Assembly (NCBI GenBank): GCA_937903315.1
Contig: CALCZO010000329.1
Location: 1-10,382, forward strand
From: an uncultured Alphaproteobacteria bacterium
GTDB lineage: Bacteria; Pseudomonadota; Alphaproteobacteria; Rhizobiales; Beijerinckiaceae
Reading direction: 5' to 3'
DNA: 10,382 bases
Positions 1 through 6,444 of the stretch are shown piece after piece (the first letter of the stretch is position 1; each line of letters begins with the position of its first letter). A program made the translations under genes and the position numbers. Under the pieces are notes generated by a model. It did not search any database. It was not told where the DNA came from and saw only the letters and a list, made by a program, of their open reading frames with translations.

Positions 1-80
1 GGATATTACACGATCTGAGCTGACGCTCGACTCTCGCGGTGTTCTGTCGTCTCTTTGGCGTGATCAGGATAACTGGCGCT

Positions 81-85
81 GGAGG
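81..85 (+). promoter_or_regulatory. Ribosome binding site that sets the lysR-type gene start
   Basis: A GGAGG Shine-Dalgarno core lies 7 bases upstream of the GTG at 93. The in-frame GTG at 39 has no purine-rich site before it, and the in-frame GTG at 87 lies almost on top of the core, so 93 is the best start. The protein beginning there (Val/Met-Glu-Leu-Arg-Gln) also matches the usual N-terminus of LysR proteins. Confidence 0.75.
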
Positions 86-92
86 TGTGCAG

Positions 93-1007
93 GTGGAACT
101 TCGGCAAATTCGGTATTTTATTCAGGTCGTCAAACTCAAGAGTGTCACGAAGGCAGCGCGCGCACTCAACATGGCGCAGCCCGCGCTGAGCCGGCACATT
201 CATGCCCTCGAATATCACTTCCGGACCCCGCTGCTTGTTCGCACCACGCGCGGGGTTGTGCCCACCGAGGCCGGCGCAAAGCTGGCAACGCTGGGAGAGT
301 CGCTGCTCGGCCTTGTTGATCAAATCCGCGAGCAGGTCGAAAGGTCACCAGAGCACATCGCGGGCCACGTGGTGATCGGTATGCCACAATCTGTCGCCGG
401 CATTCTGGCGCCTGCGATCATTGACTATTGTCAGCAGAATTTCCCGGAGATTTCGCTTCGCATCACAGAGGGGCTCAGCATCTTTCTTGAGGAATGGCTC
501 AGTCAGGGCAAGATAGACCTCGCGGTCCTGACCCGTCCGACCGAAGCTTCGGCTATTGAATACACGCCATTGGTGCGCGAGCAGATGGTTCTGGTCGGCA
601 GCCCGAAACGCATGCCCACCGGCATTACCGAAATCCATTTTCCGGACCTTGCTCCGTTTCCATTTGTCATTGCCGATGGGTTTCGCAAATTGGTCGACCC
701 CTGGGCCGCGCGCCTCGATATCAAGTTCGACTATGTGATTGAGGTCGACAGCATCGTTCTGATCAAGGAACTGGTGACGCGCGGTCTGGCGTTTTCGATT
801 GTGCCCTACGGCTTCGTTCACAAGGATGTGCTGAATGGCACGTTGGGTGCGCTGCCCATCGTTGACCCTCCGATCACGCGCGATCTCGTCCTGGCCTTCA
901 ACACGCGCCGCACGATGTCTGCCGCCACAAAAATCGTTCGGCAGATTACAGCCGAACGCGCGGTCGAACTGGAAGTCACATCGAGCCGCAGGGTTTACGC
1001 GCCCTGA
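93..1007 (+). CDS. LysR-family transcriptional regulator (Nac-like effector domain)
   Basis: A 304-residue DNA-binding regulator, the normal size for the LysR family. The winged helix-turn-helix fills about residues 1-60, with the recognition region at 17-36 (SVTKAARALNMAQPALSRHI), followed by the linker helix. The inducer-binding domain runs from about residue 88 to 290. Its start (GMPQSV, then a stretch ending LRITEGLS and EWL near residues 117-134) resembles the Nac-like branch of LysR proteins, several of which control catabolic genes; that resemblance is from memory. The start is the GTG at 93, chosen on its GGAGG site; the open frame extends 18 codons further upstream without a ribosome site. 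It is co-directional with the enzyme operon, which begins 131 bases downstream, whereas LysR genes are more often divergent from their targets. By position it probably regulates the enzyme and transporter genes in response to a pathway substrate or CoA intermediate; this is inference. Confidence 0.93.
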   Translation: MELRQIRYFIQVVKLKSVTKAARALNMAQPALSRHIHALEYHFRTPLLVRTTRGVVPTEAGAKLATLGESLLGLVDQIREQVERSPEHIAGHVVIGMPQSVAGILAPAIIDYCQQNFPEISLRITEGLSIFLEEWLSQGKIDLAVLTRPTEASAIEYTPLVREQMVLVGSPKRMPTGITEIHFPDLAPFPFVIADGFRKLVDPWAARLDIKFDYVIEVDSIVLIKELVTRGLAFSIVPYGFVHKDVLNGTLGALPIVDPPITRDLVLAFNTRRTMSAATKIVRQITAERAVELEVTSSRRVYAP

Positions 1008-1034
1008 CCGGAATCCCCGCCGGTCATAAGGTTC

Positions 1035-1065
1035 TCGGCATGGCGCCCATGCCGAAGCAGTTTTT
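1035..1065 (+). terminator. Perfect 9-bp inverted repeat plus T run: possible terminator of the regulator gene, or an operator
   Basis: Arms TCGGCATGG (1035-1043) and CCATGCCGA (1047-1055) are exactly complementary around a CGC loop. A run of five T follows at 1061-1065, five bases after the stem. The hairpin begins 27 bases after the regulator's stop codon, so an intrinsic terminator is plausible, although the gap between stem and T run is not ideal. Its place between the regulator and the first enzyme gene also fits a dyad operator. No LysR-type T-N11-A box is centred on it. The sequence alone does not separate the two readings. Confidence 0.4.
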
Positions 1066-1138
1066 CCGCCGGCACCCGACAGGCTGCTAGTCTCCTCTGA
1101 CAATGGCTTCTCCCATAGGCCAGGGCAGAGAGACGACA

Positions 1139-3115
1139 ATGACCTACGTCTGGCAGCCAACGCAGGATTTGATCGACAGGACGACCCTGTCGGCCTTCCT
1201 GCGACGCCACGCCATTCCGGATCAGGACGCCCTGTGTGCACAGGCGAATGCCAGGCCGGCGTGGTTCTGGGATGCTTTGATACGGTTTTTCGAAATCCGC
1301 TTCGCGCAGCCCTATTCTCAGGTCCTCGATACATCGCGGGGCATTGAATGGCCGGTCTGGTGCGAAGGCGGCACCACGAACATCGTCTCGAACTGCCTTG
1401 GGCGGCATCGCAATTCGCCGATCTGGGAGCGCGACGCGGTTGTCTGGGAAGGCGAAGGCGGAGCGATTGTCCGCTGGAGTTTTGCCCGGCTTGATGCCGA
1501 GACGGCGCGGCTTGCGACGCTGCTGCGCGCGCGGGGTATCGAGAAGGGGGATGTTGTCGGTCTGTATCTGCCGATGGTGCCGGAGGCCGTGGCGACATTT
1601 CTTGCCATCGTCGAGATCGGCGCGATCGCCATGCCGCTGTTCTCGGGCTTTGGGCCGCAACCGTTATTCGACCGGCTGTCGGACTCCGTTGCCAAAGCGA
1701 TTGTCACCTGCCCGACAACGACGCGGCGCGGCAAGCCGCTGCCGATGCTTGAAACGGTACGCGCCGCGATTGCCGATCTGCCCGATCTCCATTCGGTGGT
1801 CGTGCTGGATCGCGATGGCGACACCCGCACTGCGACCGGGCGAGAGGTCATCTGGTCGACCGCTGACGAGCCGCCGCCGCGCGAACGCGATCCCGACATG
1901 GTGCCGTCTGAAACGCCTGCCATGCTGATGTATACCTCAGGCACCACGGGCAGGCCCAAGGGCACAGTGCATACCCATTGTGGCATATTGGCCAAGAATG
2001 CCCTCGACATGGGCTTGTGCCTCGATCTCCAGGCCTCGGATCGGCTGCTGTGGATGAGCGACATGGGGTGGATTGTCGGCCCGAAGGTCACGGTCGGCTG
2101 CACACTGCTCGGGGCAACTCTGGTGCTGGCGGAAGGCACGCCCGATTGGCCGGAGCCCAATCGGATCTGGCGTCTGTGTACGCGTCATGGCGTGACTGTG
2201 GCTGGCATCGTTCCAACCGCCGTTCGTCAGATGATGCGAGTGCTTGCCAATCCGCTCGAGGGCGCGGACCTGTCGCGGCTGCGCACGATCATCTCGAGTG
2301 GCGAGCCCTGGACGCCCGAGGCCTGGGTCTGGTTTTTTGACAGTGTCTGCCAGAAGCGCGTCCCGATTCTGAACTACGCCGGCGGCACGGAATGCGGCGG
2401 TGCCATCCTGATCGGAACGCATCACAAGCCCTTGAAGCCATGCGCCTTCGGGGGCCCGGTCCCGGGGAGCGGGGCTGATATCGTCGATGCGGCCGGGGTT
2501 TCGGTTCCGGTAGGCGAGGTCGGGGAACTGGTCATGCGGCGCCCGACCATCGGCGCGACGCGCGGACTCTGGAATGATCCCCGACGCTACATCGAAGGGT
2601 ACTGGCAAGTCATCCCCGGCATGTGGCTCCAGGGGGATCTCGCCTCGCGCGATCGGGACGACCTGTGGTATCTTCATGGTCGCTCGGACGACACCATCAA
2701 GCTCGCGGGCAAGCGCGTTGGCCCTGCGGAGATTGAAGCGGCCCTGATGGCCACCGGGTTGGTTGCCGATGCCGCTGTTGTCGGCATTCCGGATGATCTG
2801 ACCGGTTCGGCCTTGCTCTGCGTGTGCGTGGCAATCGGAGAGGCCGGGCCGGCGCTTGCAAGGCGCATGGCGGATGTGGTGGCGCGCGACTTCGGTGCGC
2901 CGTTCCGCCCTAGGCACGTCGTTTTCGTTTCTGACCTGCCCAAGACCCGCAATCAGAAGATCATGCGACGGGTGGTCCGCTCGCTTGCGACGCACCGGCC
3001 GACCGGAGACCTGACGTCGCTCGCCAATCCCGAGGTCGTCGAAGAGCTTCAACGGGTGTTTGCCGGCCTCGGCCAGGCCCCATCGATTTCCCGTCAACCT
3101 GCCACAGACTCATAA
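1139..3115 (+). CDS. Acetyl-CoA-synthetase-type AMP-forming acyl-CoA ligase with an enlarged acyl pocket
   Basis: A 658-residue cytoplasmic enzyme expected to convert a carboxylate, ATP and CoA to an acyl-CoA through an acyl-adenylate. The N-terminus has the ACAS_N-type segment (WFWDALIRFFEIRF, then GGTTNIVSNCL and RH). The AMP-binding P-loop YTSGTTGRPKG is at residues 265-275, the A5 motif GGTECGG at 415-421, the ribose-binding Asp at 500, GRSDD with Arg515, Arg526, and the C-terminal lysine Lys607 in PKTRNQKIMRR, the usual site of regulatory acetylation. Counting from 1139, these positions almost coincide with Salmonella Acs (D500, R515, R526, K609). That supports this start over the in-frame ATG at 1103, which lacks a ribosome site. 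Acs Trp414, which limits the pocket to acetate, aligns with Gly415, so a larger acid is likely. The next gene starts 10 bases after the stop. The substrate is unknown. Confidence 0.9.
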   Translation: MTYVWQPTQDLIDRTTLSAFLRRHAIPDQDALCAQANARPAWFWDALIRFFEIRFAQPYSQVLDTSRGIEWPVWCEGGTTNIVSNCLGRHRNSPIWERDAVVWEGEGGAIVRWSFARLDAETARLATLLRARGIEKGDVVGLYLPMVPEAVATFLAIVEIGAIAMPLFSGFGPQPLFDRLSDSVAKAIVTCPTTTRRGKPLPMLETVRAAIADLPDLHSVVVLDRDGDTRTATGREVIWSTADEPPPRERDPDMVPSETPAMLMYTSGTTGRPKGTVHTHCGILAKNALDMGLCLDLQASDRLLWMSDMGWIVGPKVTVGCTLLGATLVLAEGTPDWPEPNRIWRLCTRHGVTVAGIVPTAVRQMMRVLANPLEGADLSRLRTIISSGEPWTPEAWVWFFDSVCQKRVPILNYAGGTECGGAILIGTHHKPLKPCAFGGPVPGSGADIVDAAGVSVPVGEVGELVMRRPTIGATRGLWNDPRRYIEGYWQVIPGMWLQGDLASRDRDDLWYLHGRSDDTIKLAGKRVGPAEIEAALMATGLVADAAVVGIPDDLTGSALLCVCVAIGEAGPALARRMADVVARDFGAPFRPRHVVFVSDLPKTRNQKIMRRVVRSLATHRPTGDLTSLANPEVVEELQRVFAGLGQAPSISRQPATDS

Positions 3116-3124
3116 GGCTCCAAG

Positions 3125-4306
3125 ATGCGCAGACAGGCTCCCCGTGCGGGTCAGAACTGGATCTTTGATAACTTCATCAAGCTGACCGATGATGAGGATA
3201 TTCTCCATCCGGGCATGATGGGCGTTCGTCTCGAGCGCGGCTTCAAATACGCCGACATGGAACGGGTCTTTCATGGTGTGAAAGGCCGGCGCTCGTTCCC
3301 ACGCGAATGGGCGCGGCAGGCGACACGGCAGGAAGCCTATGCCGATGAGGCCAAGTCACAGGGACGGCTGGTCACGGCAAGCCAGCAATTCCACCGGGCT
3401 GCCCTCTATTGGGGCCGTGCACAACATCTGATCCCCGTTGATGGGCATCCAAAGAAGATCGAAGCGCATCGGCGCATGCAGCGCTGTTATGCCGAGATGA
3501 TCGAACTGATGGACGGCTCGATCAGCGAGCATGTCATCCCGTTCGAGAACGGCAAGAACGTCTACTGCGTGATCCATCGCGCGCCGGGGCCGGGGCCCAA
3601 GCCGACGGTGCTTTATGCACCGGGGATGGACGCCACCAAGGAAGATTTCCCGAACCCGTTCAACAATGAGTTCACCCGCCGCGGGATGAATATCGTGGCG
3701 ATGGATGGTCCGGGACAGGCTGAGTGCAATATCAACCAGGTGTGGCTCGATATTGGAAATTACGCGCGGGCCGGCTCCAGGGTCATTGACTACATTGTCG
3801 GCTTGCCGGAGGTGGATCCAAGCAGGATCGGCATGTTCGGGACCAGCATGGGGACGCGGTATGGCGTCGAGGTCGGCGCTGCGGACCCGCGCATCAAGGC
3901 TGTCGCCGGGCAGATGCCGTGCGTCGGGCCCAGCGATGTGATCTTCCAGCAGGCGCAGCCGAATTTCAAACGCATCCACATGTACATGGCCAACATCAAG
4001 GATGAGGCCGAGTTCGACGCTTATGTCGACCGGATGGACGAGAATTTCGTCCGCGCAACCGAAAGCCTGCGCTGCCCCTATCTGCTCGTCGGCGGTGACA
4101 TGGACGAGTTGTGCCCCCCTGAGGACATCGAAGCCTTCATGAACCGGCTGACCTGTCCGAAGGAGCTGTGGCTTTACGAGGACGTCTTCCATCCCGGCGG
4201 AGAAATCGCGGCGGATGTCTATCCCGCCATCGCCGATTGGATGTGGGATGTGCTGCACAATGGACGCCCTGCCGGCCATGACCGGCGCCTCAATCTCATA
4301 CCGTGA
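3125..4306 (+). CDS. Alpha/beta hydrolase with N-terminal helical cap, like 2,6-dihydropseudooxynicotine hydrolase (C-C bond hydrolase type)
   Basis: A 393-residue cytoplasmic serine hydrolase with no signal peptide. About 150 mainly helical residues precede the alpha/beta core, which opens near TVLYAPGMDATKED, the expected oxyanion-hole strand. The nucleophile elbow GTSMG places the catalytic serine at residue 241. LLVGGDMDELCPP gives a probable catalytic Asp327, and EDVFHPGGE gives His356, so the triad is complete. The long N-terminal cap, the PGMDATKE motif and the length match the FrsA/DUF1100-like group that includes 2,6-dihydropseudooxynicotine hydrolase, which cleaves a C-C bond in a diketone-like substrate in nicotine degradation. 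That match is by recognition, not by search. A TAAGG ribosome site overlaps the stop of the ligase gene. Between a CoA ligase and a crotonase, it may cleave a beta-diketone or vinylogous acid, or a thioester; which one is not decided. Confidence 0.87.
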   Translation: MRRQAPRAGQNWIFDNFIKLTDDEDILHPGMMGVRLERGFKYADMERVFHGVKGRRSFPREWARQATRQEAYADEAKSQGRLVTASQQFHRAALYWGRAQHLIPVDGHPKKIEAHRRMQRCYAEMIELMDGSISEHVIPFENGKNVYCVIHRAPGPGPKPTVLYAPGMDATKEDFPNPFNNEFTRRGMNIVAMDGPGQAECNINQVWLDIGNYARAGSRVIDYIVGLPEVDPSRIGMFGTSMGTRYGVEVGAADPRIKAVAGQMPCVGPSDVIFQQAQPNFKRIHMYMANIKDEAEFDAYVDRMDENFVRATESLRCPYLLVGGDMDELCPPEDIEAFMNRLTCPKELWLYEDVFHPGGEIAADVYPAIADWMWDVLHNGRPAGHDRRLNLIP

Positions 4307-4329
4307 ATTGACAACAGGAGTAACGCGAC

Positions 4330-5274
4330 ATGGCAGCGGAAAAGCAAGGTGCGCCGTACAAGGACATTGTCTACGAGGTCATCGATCAGGTTGCATGGAT
4401 CACGATCGATCGCCCGCATGTCCTCAACGCGTGTCGCGAACTGACGCTTGATGAGATTACCCGCGCGGTCATCTCGACCCGTGACGACGCCTCGATCGCC
4501 TGCATTGTCATCACCGGAGCTGGCGACCATTCGTTCTGTTCGGGTGGCGACTTCGCTTCGATGATGCGGCTCAACTGGGTTGTGGCGACCCACTGGAACG
4601 ACCGAATGCTCAATTGCGCCATGGCAATCCGGGGCGTTTCGATTCCGGTCCTTGCGATGGTCAATGGCTGGTGCATGGGCGGTGGCCATGAACTCGCGCT
4701 CTGGTGCGATATCGTGGTCGCCTCCGACAATGCGATCTTTGGACAGTCAGGCGCCAAGGTTGGCGCGTGTCCGACGGTCGGGGCGACACAGTACATCCCG
4801 CGCATCATCGGGGAACGGCTTGCCCGTGAGATGATATTCTGCGCGCGGCGCTTTTCTGCCCAGGAAGCGGTTGCGATCGGTCTGGCAAACCATTGCGTTC
4901 CGAAGGCGAGCCTGCGCGCAAAGACGCTTGAACTGTGCGAGTCGATCAAGGGACATAGCGGGCAGACGATCCGCATGACCAAGTGCTCGCTCAACAGTGA
5001 GTCGGACGAACTTTATGCGTCGTGGCGCGCGGGGATGGAATTGCTGGCCCATGTGTGGGGGTCGGACGAGTCGCTCGAAGGGATGAATGCCTTCGTCGAG
5101 AAGCGCAAACCCGATTTCAACAAGTTCAGGCTGAGGAACAAGAAAACAGTCGATGACTATCTCGCCGGCATCGACTGGTCCGACGAAAGTGAAATCAAGG
5201 AGGCGTTCCGGAAGAAGCAGGCAGACGGTGCCGGCAAATCGACGTCCGCCGAGCCGCCAGCGACGAGGCGCTGA
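4330..5274 (+). CDS. Crotonase-superfamily enzyme of the MenB/BadI/BamA ring-forming or ring-opening group
   Basis: A 314-residue acyl-CoA enzyme. The first oxyanion-hole motif is FCSGGD (residues 69-74) and the second GWCMGGGHE (113-121). Next come NAIFGQSGAKVG and, near residue 262, KRKPDF with FNKFR, hallmarks shared with 1,4-dihydroxy-2-naphthoyl-CoA synthase (MenB) and BadI (2-ketocyclohexanecarboxyl-CoA hydrolase). The MenB catalytic Asp (Asp163 in E. coli, in a GSFDGG motif) aligns with Pro here (GACPTVGAT). That motif is closer, as I recall it, to BamA, the 6-oxocyclohex-1-ene-1-carbonyl-CoA hydrolase, which has an APxGG(A/S)T motif. Ring cleavage or water addition on a cyclic CoA ester is therefore more likely than naphthoate synthesis. 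A charged 47-residue tail (268-314) extends past the usual MenB end. AGGAG at 4316-4320 precedes the start by 9 bases; the stop overlaps the next start by one base. Confidence 0.9.
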   Translation: MAAEKQGAPYKDIVYEVIDQVAWITIDRPHVLNACRELTLDEITRAVISTRDDASIACIVITGAGDHSFCSGGDFASMMRLNWVVATHWNDRMLNCAMAIRGVSIPVLAMVNGWCMGGGHELALWCDIVVASDNAIFGQSGAKVGACPTVGATQYIPRIIGERLAREMIFCARRFSAQEAVAIGLANHCVPKASLRAKTLELCESIKGHSGQTIRMTKCSLNSESDELYASWRAGMELLAHVWGSDESLEGMNAFVEKRKPDFNKFRLRNKKTVDDYLAGIDWSDESEIKEAFRKKQADGAGKSTSAEPPATRR

Positions 5275-6383
5275 TGAAAATCACGCGCATCGAACCGTTG
5301 CCGCTTGCGCTCCCGCTGCGCAAGCCGATGCTGATGGCAGGTGTTCGCTTCGAAACCGTCGAGACAGTGCTGGTCCGCCTCGAGACAGAGGGACGGCATG
5401 CCGGCTGGGGCGAGGCTTCGGTTGCGCCGTTCCTGACGGGCGAGACGACCGCAAGCATCGTCGCCGCGGTACACCACATCGGCGATGCGCTGCTCGGTGT
5501 TGACGTCAGCGAACTGGGCACGGTGTGCGACGTGATCGCTGGCAGCATCGTGGGCAATCCTGCCGCGAAGGCCGCCATTGAGGTTGCCGCGCACGACGCG
5601 GCGGCTCGTGCAATCGACATTCCGCTCCACCGGCTGCTTGGCGGAGCCCGCGCGCGCGACATTCCGTGCCTGCACCTTGTCGGCAATGGCGATCCGGATC
5701 GTGATGTTTCCGAGGCGGAAGACAAGGTCCGCGAGGGGTTCACCGCGATCAAATACAAGGTCGCGAACGGTGATCTTGCAACCGAAGCAGACACACTGGT
5801 CCGTTTGCGCCGGGCGCTTGGTCCCTCTGTCCTGCTCTGTGCTGATGCAAACGGCGGCTGGACGCGTCGTGAAGCGACAGCATTCGTGCGCCTTGCCGAT
5901 GCCTCGATGGCCGATTTCCTCGAACAGCCCGTCGCCAGCGAAGACCATGACGGCATGGCGCGCGTGGCGAAGATGGGTCGCATTCCCGTGGGGGCGGATG
6001 AGTCCCTGCATGCGGTCGGTGATATCCGACGGTTGATCGAGGCTGGGGCAGCCACGGGCGGCTCGTTCAAGATCATGAAACTGGGCGGGATTCGGGCTTG
6101 CCTTGATGCCTGCCGGCTCGCAGCCGCTCTCGGCGGCGAGGTCAACCTTTCCGGAAAAGTCGGCGAGACGAGCATCGCGAATGCCGCGACGCTTGCCCTT
6201 GCGGCCGCATGGGGCCGGCCCTCCTGGGGGTTAAGCCTGACAAATGGCTATCTCGCTGCTGAAACAGTTCAAGATCCGATTGTACTGACAGGTGGACGAG
6301 CGAGCATCCGAGATGGTGCAGGGCTCGGCATTAAAGTTGATGAACGGATGATCGAGCGCGTTGCTATTCGTGCAACGGCCTGA
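5274..6383 (+). CDS. Enolase-superfamily enzyme, muconate-lactonizing (MLE) subgroup
   Basis: A 369-residue enzyme of the MLE subgroup, which includes muconate cycloisomerases, o-succinylbenzoate synthases (MenC), N-succinylamino acid racemases and dipeptide epimerases. It has an N-terminal capping domain (about 1-120) and a TIM barrel with the full catalytic set: the K-x-K acid/base pair Lys160 and Lys162 (IKYKV), Mg ligands Asp191 (ADANGGW), Glu217 (LEQPV) and Asp242 (GADES), and the opposite lysine Lys266 (FKIMKLGG). It should abstract the proton alpha to a carboxylate and stabilise an enolate. The DxD signature that dipeptide epimerases carry near the C-terminal barrel strand is not evident (LTNGYLAAE there), arguing against that function. 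The start codon shares one base with the previous stop (TGATG), with GAGG at 5265-5268 ahead, so translation is probably coupled. Substrate and reaction (racemisation, cycloisomerisation or dehydration) are unknown. Confidence 0.9.
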   Translation: MKITRIEPLPLALPLRKPMLMAGVRFETVETVLVRLETEGRHAGWGEASVAPFLTGETTASIVAAVHHIGDALLGVDVSELGTVCDVIAGSIVGNPAAKAAIEVAAHDAAARAIDIPLHRLLGGARARDIPCLHLVGNGDPDRDVSEAEDKVREGFTAIKYKVANGDLATEADTLVRLRRALGPSVLLCADANGGWTRREATAFVRLADASMADFLEQPVASEDHDGMARVAKMGRIPVGADESLHAVGDIRRLIEAGAATGGSFKIMKLGGIRACLDACRLAAALGGEVNLSGKVGETSIANAATLALAAAWGRPSWGLSLTNGYLAAETVQDPIVLTGGRASIRDGAGLGIKVDERMIERVAIRATA

Positions 6384-6410
6384 CGATTGTGAAGATCGTA
6401 GAAATTCGTG

Positions 6411-6423
6411 ACGCATCATGCGT
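6411..6423. repeat. Short perfect inverted repeat between the enzyme and transporter genes
   Basis: ACGCAT and ATGCGT face each other around a single C inside the 61-base gap between the enolase-type gene and the binding-protein gene. It lies 12 bases before the GGAGG ribosome site. It could be a small operator or an mRNA element that sets separate expression of the binding protein, but six-base arms can arise by chance. No terminator-like T run follows it, so transcription probably continues into the transporter genes. Confidence 0.25.
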
Positions 6424-6434
6424 TTCGATTGCAT

Positions 6435-6439
6435 GGAGG
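6435..6439 (+). promoter_or_regulatory. Ribosome binding site that sets the binding-protein start
   Basis: GGAGG lies 5 bases before the ATG at 6445. The frame is also open from an ATG at 6418, but that start has no comparable site and would put nine extra residues in front of a signal peptide that already has a normal N-region. The strong site is typical for Liv-type binding proteins, which are made in excess over the membrane parts. Confidence 0.75.
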
Positions 6440-6444
6440 ACAGC

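Noticed and set aside
1..80. Search for a promoter or the end of another gene at the left edge
   Set aside because: GATAAC-like bases near 68-73 lack a spaced -35 partner, and the stretch is too short to identify any upstream gene.
1017..1072. Direct repeat CCGCCGG at 1017-1023 and 1066-1072 in the intergenic region
   Set aside because: Seven GC-only bases in a GC-rich genome are expected by chance, and the flanks do not match.
1085..1093. Possible extended -10 promoter element (TGCTAGTCT) upstream of the ligase gene
   Set aside because: Only three hexamer bases match the consensus and no convincing -35 element lies 16-18 bases upstream. An operon promoter probably exists in 1056-1138, but I cannot place it.
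1103..1138. Upstream in-frame ATG of the ligase gene, 12 codons before the chosen start
   Set aside because: No ribosome site precedes it, and numbering from 1139 aligns the catalytic residues almost exactly with Salmonella Acs.
345..1598. Long minus-strand open frame of 417 codons across the regulator and ligase genes
   Set aside because: It lies opposite two well-supported plus-strand genes, its protein is Arg/Pro/Ser-rich with no recognisable domain, and such frames are common opposite GC-rich coding sequence.
1937..3097. Minus-strand open frame of 386 codons opposite the ligase
   Set aside because: No domain is recognisable and composition is typical of an antisense shadow; the plus-strand ligase has every expected motif over the same span.
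4330..5274. Calling the crotonase a true MenB (naphthoate synthase)
   Set aside because: The catalytic Asp position is Pro, the neighbouring motif is BamA-like, and the context is an importer-linked operon without other quinone genes such as menD or menF.
5195..6175. Minus-strand open frames opposite the enolase-type gene
   Set aside because: Ser/Ala/Arg-rich shadow translation with no motif; the plus-strand enzyme is complete with all catalytic residues.
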